64,000 nucleotides of DNA. It comes from Brachypodius melanocephalos. Lineage: Eukaryota > Chordata > Aves > Passeriformes > Pycnonotidae. Positions 22,651 to 31,226 of this stretch are shown here, in pieces. Position 1 is the stretch's first letter. Every line of letters begins with the position of its first letter. Where the stretch lies: contig VZSR01000514.1 of NCBI GenBank assembly GCA_013398615.1, positions 10,459,256 through 10,523,255 on the forward strand, read 5' to 3'. The notes beneath the pieces were generated by a model. It had not been told where the DNA came from. It ran no database searches and saw nothing but the letters and a program-made list of their open reading frames with translations. The translations under genes and the position numbers were made by a program.

Positions 22651-23333
22651 TCACAGCCACCACAGAACAGCTCCTGTGAACAACATGGTGAAGATGCCAG
22701 CTAGGAGGATAAAGCAAATCTGTAACAAGCAGCTCATAAATTAGTTGTACACATCATTATCTTCCCAGAAACTTTTACTGAGTGCAGTACCAGAAATGGG
22801 ACCCACAAATGTGAGTTTGCCATGACAACGAAGTGCTGTAAAGATCAAGGTGACTTCAGCTGATACAGGGTCATACTGGAAAACAAAAACAGTGTTCAGG
22901 CCTAGTGATGCAAGAACATTATTATCAATTTTTCTTCAGGAGGATCTCACCCACCTAATATTTTGCTAGACATCTCGTCTGCCTCTGAGTTGTAAAACTG
23001 CTGAAAATCAGACTTTGCTCCCATTCCTGAGAGGTATTTGGGACCACAGCAACACTTCTCATTCATTCCTGAGTCACCAGCGAACTCTGCCATGTGCCTT
23101 TCAACCTCTGCTGCCACCAGGAGGTGAGACTCACATGCTCCACAGTGAGACCACAGAAATCAGTGGTCATGTCTCTTCTGAAGATACTGTTCTGCCAGAA
23201 GCAGGGAGAGTAGGAGACCTCTGAGCTCTCTCTGTTCCTTGTCTTGAGTCATCTCTGGCTCTCTCTCCATGATCCTACTCGATCTCAGTGAGGAAAAATC
23301 TGCAGGTGGAAAACAGGGGAGTCTGTTCTCACC
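22651..23333 (-). pseudogene. disabled coding remnant of unknown family with C-terminal membrane segment
   Basis: On the minus strand about 225 codons read as protein-like sequence but are interrupted. An ATG lies at 23,270, with open frame back to about 23,333. In-frame TGA codons occur at 23,162-23,160 and 22,949-22,947, with uninterrupted sequence of 70 codons between them. A frameshift lies between about 22,946 and 22,900. The shifted frame then stays open for more than 50 codons to TAA at 22,743-22,741. After that TAA the same frame continues 29 codons of almost purely hydrophobic sequence ending in LWWL and TGA at 22,653-22,651. Recognisable short stretches are LLVAAEVERHMAEF, CCCGPKYLSGMGAKSDF, VFVFQYDPVSAEVTLIF and SFWEDNDVYN. 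The layout suggests a tail-anchored or C-terminally anchored protein. An ATTAAA (minus strand) at 22,600-22,595 follows about 50 nt later. I cannot name the family. It could be a retrocopy, a decayed local gene, or a multi-exon gene misread at its junctions. Confidence 0.5.
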
Positions 23334-23390
23334 TCAAGAACCTGTGTGTAGGTAGCACAAATCTTATTGCAGATGTTCTAATAATAATGA

Positions 23391-23406
23391 CAGAGAGAGA
23401 GAGAAG
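23391..23406. repeat. (GA)n microsatellite
   Basis: Short GA run on the plus strand at the upstream edge of the coding remnant. Confidence 0.7.
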
Positions 23407-23834
23407 AAGAGAGCGTTGCTAGGAAGGAAATAGACTTTAGTTTAATTTTCCAGTCATGTATTACACAACAAATCACATTGATTTCCTTCAAGAAAAATGC
23501 TTGGTCACTGACATGTCAATAAATACATTTTATCTATTGTTCCTCTGTGTATTTAATTTTTCATTGTATTCTTCCAACATTGCAAACTCGACTGTGTGAA
23601 TTGTTGTGGATATTTTTTCTTAAGTACAGACCTGAAAGTCTGGTTAAATGGACGTTTCTAACATTTCCCTGACTGTGATGTCACAGTGTGCCTCTTTGTA
23701 CTTGTTTCATTATCAGGTTAAATGAAGTCTGTTTCCCGAGTGATTTTGTGGTTCTTGTACTCAGAATTGGCAGTAGTTTGGGCAGTCTGACATCCAGCTG
23801 CTGCTGCCTGTTCACTGCAGACACTGTCAGGTGC

Positions 23835-23937
23835 TGAATCACAGAATTGGTTGGGTTGGAAGGGGTCTCAAAGATCACCAAGTTCCAACGCCCTGCCATG
23901 GGCAGAGATGCCATCCACTAGATAAGGTTGCCCAGGA
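23835..23937 (-). mobile_element. CR1 LINE 3'-end fragment
   Basis: Plus strand AATCACAGAATTGGTTGGG, GGAAGGGGTCTCAAAGATC, CCCTGCCATGGGCAGAG and CACTAGATAAGG: the complement of the CR1 tail. Confidence 0.87.
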
Positions 23938-25644
23938 ATGAGGGATGCTCCTAACTTTCCTGTTCTCTCTGGAGTGTTTGAATTCAAAGCTCTTTTAATT
24001 TAATATAGATGCATTTTTTGCTTTTTACACATAGGACTTACTTGTGATTCCCTTTAACATCTATATTCAGCTGTCAGTAAAGTCAATTTCCGTCTGTGCC
24101 TGAAAATGTTGCACAAATCTTTATTTAGAATTGTTAAAGATAATGGATACTCAGTGGGGCATTTCTGGAAGTGTTACCAGTGCAAATGGCCTCATCTGGG
24201 CAATGCAAAGTTTGACTGCAATTGCTGTTCCCAGGACTGCTGGGACCCTCAGCTGGAATAAGTGCCCAGTCACCACATCCCTAATGAGAATCACCCACCC
24301 AAGCAGTCCCTGCTCAACAAGGCAGGGAGGGAGGGGTCTGTCCAAAGGGCTTGGAAGCATTTAGCCAGGAAAACTTTGGTGGCCTGGGATCAGAGCCACA
24401 AAATCTGCATTCCTATTGATGTGCTTCTCCCTTTCAGAGCCACACAGAGGTGCCAGTCGTGCAAAGTGGGGGCCATGACTGCTTTTTCTCTGTTAGTAAC
24501 TGTAAAACATCTTTTGGGAATGTAGGCTAGAAGTGACTTAATAGAGTAATAGGAAAAAAGAAAGGCTAGGGCATCTTGCATAGGAATCAATATTTCCTCT
24601 AAAGTTAATACAGTTTTGGCAAGGGTAAAATTGCTGGCAAAGCAGAGCCTTGAAAAGTTTATGGACAGCAAAAGCCGCATCTTAAAGGAAGAGACAATTT
24701 ATACTATTTATTTTGACTTGTAACAGTCCCTCGATTTTTGCTGTGATTTACACTTCTCAAGGAAAAGAAGTAACCATGTGACCATACCAGGGCACAAGCC
24801 TGTCTTTTACCAGGGATCTGGGTACACTGTGGGTAACCACCCCTATCACACTCTGGGAACGTCTTAGAGTGACAGCAAGGTGATGTCAAGACCTGTTTTT
24901 TTGCAAGGACTGTGATGACAATCACAAGTAGGAGGCCGTGAAGAGTGAAGAGGATTTAGGTCTAGTTAGTCCTAACTTGAGGCAGAGAAAATGGACTAGA
25001 CCAGCCTGCAGGAGTGCCTTTCCCTCCCTGCAGGGCTTGAGCTCTTAACTGCCCATGAGTGGCCAGAAGTGGACACACAGTTGGTCAGCAGTGGTGGGAG
25101 CTGATGGCTCAGGCTCTTGTGCCTGCTGATTGCCTGGCCAGAAAGGAAGGCAGCTCTGGATGCACCCCAAGCAGCTGAAATGACCCCATCTTTTGCAATT
25201 CTAACTTAAATTAGGGTTAAAAAGTTACTTTAATTAACCTCCAAGTAAACACATTCATACAGCAGCCATGACTTCCAAACCCGTGACCCGAGGTGAACTT
25301 TGTGTTCTGTTAATAGCTCTGCAAATCACTGAGAAGACACTGGGTACCTCCTCTGGCTGTGGAAACACAACCTCAGGTCATTTCAGTTGGCCCAGGCTCA
25401 GGCTTGTGGCTCACACCCTTGATCCCTGCAAAGCTGGAAGTCACGAGGGTGATTTTTGCAAGAGAGGGTTGTCCCATCACCCATCTCCTCACAGCCAGCC
25501 TGGAGGAGATGAGGTATCACTCTCAGTCACTGACTTGCAACACCATCAAATCCACGCCAGGTGGGCAAATAGTCCACAAAGCAGACAGTGCTTCATCCAA
25601 GTACAATTAAAAACAATTAAACAGGGAATAATTTAAAACCCCTT

Positions 25645-26878
25645 TTTATTTAGACCAACACAAGAGCTAGATAGGATTTATGAGCTAAGTTTTTTTGGTT
25701 GGAAAGCCAGTGTGTACTTTAAAGCATTGTCAGAGGCAGAGAGAATATAGTTTGGAATACTGTGTTGTAATAATTTGTAGAACTGCATGAGACAGATTTT
25801 TTTAAACCAATTACTTCCCATCCATTCAGGGACAGATGAGCCTCCAGCTAAAATTCCTTTTCTTTCCAGTGCTTGTAACGATGAAGATGAAATGTGATTT
25901 TCCTTCTAACAAATGCTCCAAAAAAGCAAAACGAGAAAAACCATGTGTTTCTCTGTTATGGAAAATAGGTCTCAGCATGCTGGAAATTCCGTGTTTTACT
26001 TACTTTCTACCACAAATGCCCCATTTTAAAAGAAATTAATAATGTAATCATTTTCTCTGATTTATGTTTTCTTTTCTGCCTCATTTGACACTAATGCTGT
26101 GTTATTACAAGAACAACTGTTCTCTGTGAAAAGAATGATCTTTAGATTTCTTATCCAAAACCTGTGAAGTCACTGGGAATGAACTGCAGAGAAAGGCAGA
26201 GAGGCCGTGGACATGAGCAGCAGTTGAACACTTTGCCACTGACCAGGCAGATTTCCTTCTTGTCTCCCGATGACACAGAGCTGCATTTTCCTGCACCTTC
26301 CCAAACAAAGCTCTCCTCCAGGTAGGGTGTCAAGAACGCGACTGGCAGTTTTCAGAAACCATAACGAAGCGTGGGTCAAACAGGGCTCAGCAGAGTCCCA
26401 CGAGCACATTCAGAGCCTGGGGACATCTTCACTGGCGAGCGTCCCTGGGACTCGATACGGCCGCCTGCACCCTCATCAGCATCAGGATCACAGCAGTGCT
26501 AACGGGTGCCGCAGCTCCCGAGCCCTCGAGGGTTCAGACGTGTGCTGGCAAGCCGAACAGCAGCGAGGAGCATCGTAACAATGAACTTGGAGAAGAATCT
26601 GCAGGGAATTAGTGTCAGGCATGTGTAAAGAAGGTTACTTTTCCCATCTCCGACACCTATAATTACATCTCAAAGGTGCTAATAAAATCCAGTGGTTACA
26701 GTGGGGTTTTTTCTCTGTGTGTCAAAGTTAAGCATGCTGCCGTGACGCCTAGGAAAAATCAACTTTCTTACGCTTCAAATCGCCACGCAACCAGTAGAAG
26801 TGATGACGGTGTTCCCCGCTGGGTCAGAAGGGCTGAGGTGCGCTTCTGGCTCCCGGGGGCTGCCCCGGCCCTGCCGCC
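25645..26878 (-). other. NKX1-2: presumed NKX1-2 3' UTR and flank
   Basis: This follows the NKX1-2 stop codon on the minus strand. The first minus-strand AATAAA I find is at 25,650-25,645, which would give a 3' UTR of about 1.2 kb. The part at about 26,400-26,580 is richer in CpG than its surroundings. No second gene is seen. Confidence 0.35.
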
Positions 26879-27462
26879 TCAGAGGTGCGGGGCGTAGAAG
26901 GGGCCGAGGTACGCGGGGCCCAGGAAGGGTGCGAAGGGGCCGGCGCCCATAGGGAAGGGGGCGGCCGGCGGCACCATAACGTTGGCGGCGGCGTAGGAAG
27001 GGAAAGTCTGGAAGGGCAGAGCGGCGGGGCCCGGCGGGCTGGGGCTGCCTCCGCCGCCCGCTGCCGCCGCCGCCGCGGGGGATCCTGCGGGGGCCGCTCC
27101 GTCGGCGCCCGGGTGCTGCTTCTTCCACTTAGTGCGGCGGTTCTGGAACCAGATCTTCACCTGCGTCTCGGTGAGGCTGAGCGACAGCGCCAGGCTGAGG
27201 CGCTCGCAGACCGACAGGTACCGCGTGGCTCGGAACTTGTTCTCCAGGGCCACCAGCTGCTCGTAGGTGAAGGCGGTGCGCGCCCGCCGCGGCTTCCCGC
27301 AGCCCGGCTCTGCCCGCCGCCGCCGGGCGCTCCGCGGCGAGCCCGGCTCCTCCGGCCCGGGCGGGCTCCCGGTCCCAGTCCCGGTCCCGTCCTCGCTCGG
27401 CTCCTCCTCGTCGCGCTCCTGCCCCGCGTCCTCGGCGCCGCTCTCCGCCGGGGCGTGCGCAT
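26879..27462 (-). CDS. NKX1-2: NKX1-2 exon 2 (homeodomain and C-terminus)
   Basis: Residues 78-271. The acceptor TCTCACCTAG ends at 27,463. The exon runs from an acidic linker (ERDEEEPSEDG) through RRRRAEPGCGKPRRART into the homeodomain and to TGA at 26,881-26,879. It is strongly GC-rich, and large open frames on the other strand are a composition effect. Confidence 0.96.
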
Positions 27463-28629
27463 CTAGGTGAGACCGCGGGGTTCGTCAGGGAAAAGTGCAC
27501 TCTCCTCCCGTTCCCCTCCGAACCCCACGCTTCTGCTCCGACATCCCTCCCTCCCCCCAACCAAAGGGCAATCATTAAAAATACAATAAAGAGGAGAAAA
27601 ATTTCGCCCGTCGTGCGAGATTCCGACCCCCCCTCCACGTCCCCCACTGTGCCACCGCATCCGCGGCGGGGAGGGGGGAGCCATCGATATGGATTTCTTA
27701 CCAATTAAAAAAGAAGTTATTAAAGTCCCCTTCTGAAGCGAAATAAATCCCCTCCCCCCCTCCCCATCCCTGCGCTAATGGAGTTTCAGATTTGCGAGGG
27801 CCAGATCGATAGATGTCATCTATTAAAGGTAAGTTTTAATCGAACAATATTAGGATCAGGCCGGGGGAAGGAGGTTTGAAGTGGGCACCTGCAAGCTGCG
27901 GGCAGGAGATAGGCGGGAGTCGGTAATAGGATATCGATCACCGGGAGCTAAGGCATCCTCCGGTGGGGACGGGCTGAGCAATTACCCAGCCGGCCGTCCC
28001 GCGGGCCGGGGCATCCGACCGCTGCCGCCCGGGGAAAAGAAACGCCCGGGGGCCGCCCTTGCTGGGGCAAAGAAACCCGTGCGGTGCCTCGGTAAGAGCC
28101 GCGGCCCGTCCGGCGCCGGGATGGGGCGGCGGCACACCCTGATGTGCGCCCTCCCGCTCGGGCGGCAGAGGATGCTCCGCACGCCGGGAGCCGGGCAGGG
28201 CACACGGATATCGAGAACTTTTCCCTTTTGCATCATCAAGACTTAAAATCCAGTTCCAGCCCCCCTTCCCTCGCTCCTGCGGGACCCCGCGTGGGGAGCG
28301 CGTTCCGCCGGCCGCGGGGCCGAGGGTCCCCGTCTGCCGGCGTCTCCACCTGCGCGCCCCGCCAGCGCCGGCCGGAGAAACTCGAGCGCGTTCCTACCAT
28401 GTGCCTCTAGTTTATTCCTCCCGCTGCCGGGAGCAGCAGCGTCCTTTCCTACTTCAACTCTTCCCAAACTTTTCTCCCGCTCGCCTGAGCGGGGGGCTCT
28501 GCCCCAGCTCCCCGAGGCCGGTTCGCGTCTTCTGCTGAATTTTTGGGGATCCAGGATGTCTAAGATGGAGAAGGAGATTTTATGATGGATGGGGGCCGCC
28601 TTGGCCCCGCGGTCCGGGCATTCCGGCAT
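26879..28629 (-). CDS. NKX1-2: NK1 homeobox 2 transcription factor (complete, 2 exons)
   Basis: Nuclear DNA-binding protein of the NK1 class (chicken SAX1), expressed in the caudal neural plate and tail bud in vertebrates. Coding segments are 28398-28629 and 26879-27462; one codon is split (G|AT, Asp78). Total 271 residues; human is 310. Order: an N-terminal HHKISFSILDILDP motif (residues 15-28, eh1/TN-like, the Groucho-binding type); a low-complexity acidic and Gly/Thr-Pro linker; an Arg-rich stretch; the homeodomain at residues 135-194, with Trp48, Phe49, Asn51 and Arg53 of the recognition helix present (KIWFQNRRTKWKK); an Ala/Gly/Pro-rich tail; and a conserved end FLGPAYLGPFYAPHL. The donor CATG|GTAGGA and acceptor CACCTAG are canonical. 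It is transcribed towards OAT and away from LHPP. Confidence 0.96.
27463..28397 (-). other. NKX1-2: NKX1-2 intron with AT-rich conserved-looking core
   Basis: A 935-bp GT-AG intron in a CpG-rich context. Its middle (about 27,690-27,860) switches to AT-rich sequence dense in homeodomain-type cores (CCAATTAAAA, ATTAAAG, TTTAATCG). It contains a 15-bp inverted repeat at 27,809-27,823. Confidence 0.7.
27809..27823. promoter_or_regulatory. 15-bp inverted repeat with MEIS-type TGTCA core
   Basis: ATAGATGTCATCTAT: two 7-bp arms, ATAGATG and CATCTAT, that are exact reverse complements around a single base. Either strand presents a GATGNCATC core close to TALE-homeodomain (MEIS/PREP) sites. Function is inferred. 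Confidence 0.45.
28398..28629 (-). CDS. NKX1-2: NKX1-2 exon 1
   Basis: Residues 1-77 plus one base. The start at 28,629 was chosen because MPECPDRGAKAAP leads directly into the conserved HHKISFSILDILDPQKF block; the open frame continues upstream without family similarity. The segment KSLGRVEVGKDA matches the human exon 1 end region. Confidence 0.93.
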
Positions 28630-29110
28630 CCCACCCCTCCCTCCGCGCTTCCCGGAGACCTGCTGGCTCCCAGCGCGGAGCCGGCGGAGCGCAGCGCCGG
28701 GCGCGGACCGGGCCGCTCCCGAGCCGCACGCTCGGCGCTGACGGCGCGGAGTGAGCGGCGGGGAGGAGGGTCGGCCAGGGAGGCGGAGGGGCCGGCGGCG
28801 GGGTGGGGGCAGAGGAGGGGGCAGTGCAGCCATTGGCACGCCGCCCCCGCGCCCCCTCCCCGCCGCCCTGGCTCCGTGGGGGCGCAGCGGGCGCCTCCCT
28901 CCATCCCAGCCTCTCGGCGACGGGGCTTTCCCGTTACCTGCCCCAGGCTGGGCGGGGGGACGTGCGGAGAGGTGGGCAGGGGCGGCCAGGAGCCCCCTGC
29001 ACCTCCGCCGGAGCAGGGATGCGGCTGCACCCGGCAGCCCGACGGCAGCTGGTGTCCCCCCGGGCCCCGAGAGCCACCGGCTGCACCTGTCCCCTTGCCC
29101 TCCGCTGAGC
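28630..29110 (-). promoter_or_regulatory. NKX1-2: NKX1-2 CpG-island promoter region
   Basis: CpG- and GC-box-rich sequence immediately upstream of the start codon. One CCAAT (minus strand, 28,836-28,832) lies about 205 bp before the ATG. The transcription start is not determinable. Confidence 0.55.
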
Positions 29111-30399
29111 CACCTGCAGCTCTCTCGGTCAGTGCGGCTCCAAAGGGGTGAGCCTCCTGTTCAGAGGGACACAGAGAGGAGGGATGGCTCCTGCATCCCT
29201 CTCCTGCACTGGGCAGAATCCAAGCTCCAAGTGCTGCCTGTTTGAGATGAGAAGCTACTGCCTGGTCTTCAAGGAGAAAGAAGCAGCTTTTCGTTTGGGA
29301 GCAGCTTGGGATCAGTGTAGTTCAGACTCTGGGCCACTCCTGCAACTCTCCCATGGTGTTCACACTGTTCCCAGTTTGTAGGCAGGGAAACTGAAGCCTG
29401 CCTGTGCTGGACCAGCTCCTACCCCCTGAGCAATCCCCTAACCAACCCTCCTTGTCTCCGGGGAAAACACTTTGTTGCCTGTTCACACCTATAACCGGGA
29501 CAGGGTAGGTGACAGTAGGGTAAGCCTGCCCACTCTGCACCAGCCCCATGACCACTCCTAGCCAGTCCTGCTTACTGAAAATGCACTTGCAGTGTGTTTC
29601 TGTACATGTCTATCTGCTCAGGGGGATGCTTTCCCCTCTCCTTGGGATTTCAGCATTTGTTGGTGCCACAAAACATCAAATAGATTGGTGAAAGGCACCC
29701 TTCAGCCAGGGATGGCAGCCCTCAGTAGGAATCTGCTACTCCACCTGCTTCTATTCCTATGGAGAGATGCAGAGCAGAGCCCTCCTTCTCCTCTTCATAG
29801 CTCTCTCAGCTTCAGCAGAATTGGGCTCACAAATAACTCTTGGCATAGGCCTTAAGATGAGGGGAGAGCAAGAAGATGATGATGTGCAAGGGAGATATGA
29901 TTAAAAGTAACTGTCACTGTTTATTATCCAAGAGCCCATTTGGAATAGGCCTCTGGGGCAGAATACCACAAGAATGTAGAAGAAAAGGAAACTCAGTCCT
30001 GAAGGGTTCACACCCACAAGCTACAGGTGGCTAAATCTTGGGTTTGGGGATGTGGGAGGTGGTGAACTGGGGAAAAAATCTGTTACATGTGAGACTACAA
30101 ATACTTCTGTTCCGAGTTGTTGGGTCTGCAGGAGCTGAGAACGTAAGTTGCGGCATTGAAATTAATCTGTGAGCTACAAGACATTTTCAAATATCATCAG
30201 TTTCACACGTATATACACAACAACCTACAAACATACACGCATGTGGAAAGGCACACACTCACAGATTAGTTCCAGCACTCTGAAGTTGGTCCATTTCCCA
30301 GCTTAGGCATTAAAATTCAGCCCAAGTGCTGTCTTTAAATTGCTTTGATGCTAGGTGGGTTTCAACCCTGACCTGTCCTGACGGCAAGTGATGGCTGTA
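29111..30399. other. NKX1-2/LHPP spacer, no gene recognised
   Basis: Moderate-GC noncoding sequence between two divergent promoters. There is a CA/TA-rich stretch near 30,205-30,260 but no repeat family or ORF of note. Confidence 0.6.
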
Positions 30400-30830
30400 A
30401 CAAGCTGTGGATCAATATTCATAGCGGGTGTCCTGGACTGATAACACTATCCAAGACAATGTTCACTATCGCTGCAGACAGCTGAGATATTGTGCCATTA
30501 GTGATGTTGTTTTAAATAACCTGATCCATTTCTGAGTCTATTTAATGAATTTCACAGTTTAGATATTATCTTTAGGGAGAAGCCAGAGGCTATTCCAGGA
30601 GCAGTGATGCAAATCAATGCTGCCAAGGCTCCTCGGATTTCCTTAAAACAAAATGGATTATAATTCCACCACAGCTCCTTATACATTCTGGAAGTCGTGC
30701 CGTGCTATTGATGGCATTAGCGACGAGAAGATATTTGGGAGAAAGCAATACTATCTGGAATACAGCAGATAACATCTTATCTGCGACCGTAAAATTCTTT
30801 ATATGATGACTCAGTGGGGTTGGGTTTTTT
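30400..30830. promoter_or_regulatory. candidate conserved enhancer in the divergent spacer
   Basis: AT-rich block that keeps isolated CpGs (ATTAGCGACGAG, TCTGCGACCGTAAAA) and dense developmental-type motifs: GATAACATCTTATC (paired GATA), ATGACTCAG (AP-1), AAATCAATG and TTTAATGAATTT. It is flanked directly by a CR1 fragment and the LHPP promoter. A 156-codon minus-strand ORF crosses it but has no recognisable family. Regulatory role is inference. Confidence 0.35.
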
Positions 30831-30845
30831 CTTTGGTTGTCATAT

Positions 30846-30960
30846 GAATCACAGAATGCTTTGGATTGGAAGGGACGATAAAAATCATCTAGTTTCACTT
30901 CACTGCCATTGGTGGGGATGCCACGCACTAGGGCATGTTGTTCCACATCCAGCTTTGGCC
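30846..30960 (-). mobile_element. CR1 LINE 3'-end fragment abutting the LHPP promoter
   Basis: Plus strand AATCACAGAATGCTTTGG, TTGGAAGGGACGATAAAA and GCCACGCACTAGGGCATG: a diverged complement of the CR1 tail. It ends about 60 bp before the CpG-dense LHPP promoter. Confidence 0.82.
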
Positions 30961-30989
30961 ATGCACGCTTGCAGGGACGGGCAGCAGCA

Positions 30990-31104
30990 GTTTCCGTGCG
31001 CTTTCCCCGTGCCCGGGCGGTGCGGCGGGGCGGGCTCGGGGCGGAGCGGAGGCCGGGACTGCATTTCCCGGCAGCGCCGGGCACGGAGCGGGGCGGGCAC
31101 GGCC
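30990..31104 (+). promoter_or_regulatory. LHPP: LHPP CpG-island promoter and 5' UTR
   Basis: Contains several GGGCGG-type boxes (31,022-31,050), then GGGACTGCATTTCCCGGCAG near 31,056-31,075, which resembles the ACTAYNNNTCCCR motif of ZNF143/STAF-type housekeeping promoters. The ATG follows about 30 bp later. The start site is not determinable. Confidence 0.55.
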
Positions 31105-31226
31105 ATGGCGAGCTGCGGCTGGGCCCGGGCCGTGCGGGGGCTGCTGCTCGATGTCAGCGGGGTCCTCTACGACAGCGGAGCCGACGGCGGCGTCCCCATC
31201 GCCGGCTCGGCCGAGGCCGTGCGCAG
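31105..31226 (+). CDS. LHPP: LHPP exon 1 (residues 1-40)
   Basis: MASCGWARAVRGLLLDVSG, then VLYDSGADGG and IAGSAEAVR, and two bases (AG) of residue 41; donor GCAG|GTGGGT. It contains catalytic motif I. The start is the first ATG after the GC boxes and gives an N-terminus one residue shorter than human. Confidence 0.95.

Larger units (their letters stand above)
23334..25640. other. intergenic sequence between the coding remnant and NKX1-2
   Basis: AT-rich, with one CR1 fragment listed separately. No gene recognised. The ORFs present are short and without splice support. Confidence 0.55.

Noticed and set aside
26885..27466. 193-codon plus-strand ORF opposite NKX1-2 exon 2
   Set aside because: It is the antisense of a very GC-rich coding exon; stop codons are rare there by composition and the translation is Arg/Gly/Ala low-complexity.
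28582..29151. 189-codon plus-strand ORF in the NKX1-2 promoter CpG island
   Set aside because: Low-complexity Pro/Ala/Gly/Arg translation in a CpG island. It overlaps NKX1-2 exon 1 antisense and has no family similarity.
30614..31084. 156-codon minus-strand ORF
   Set aside because: It runs through the LHPP promoter, a CR1 copy and a noncoding block. No recognisable protein and no splice context.
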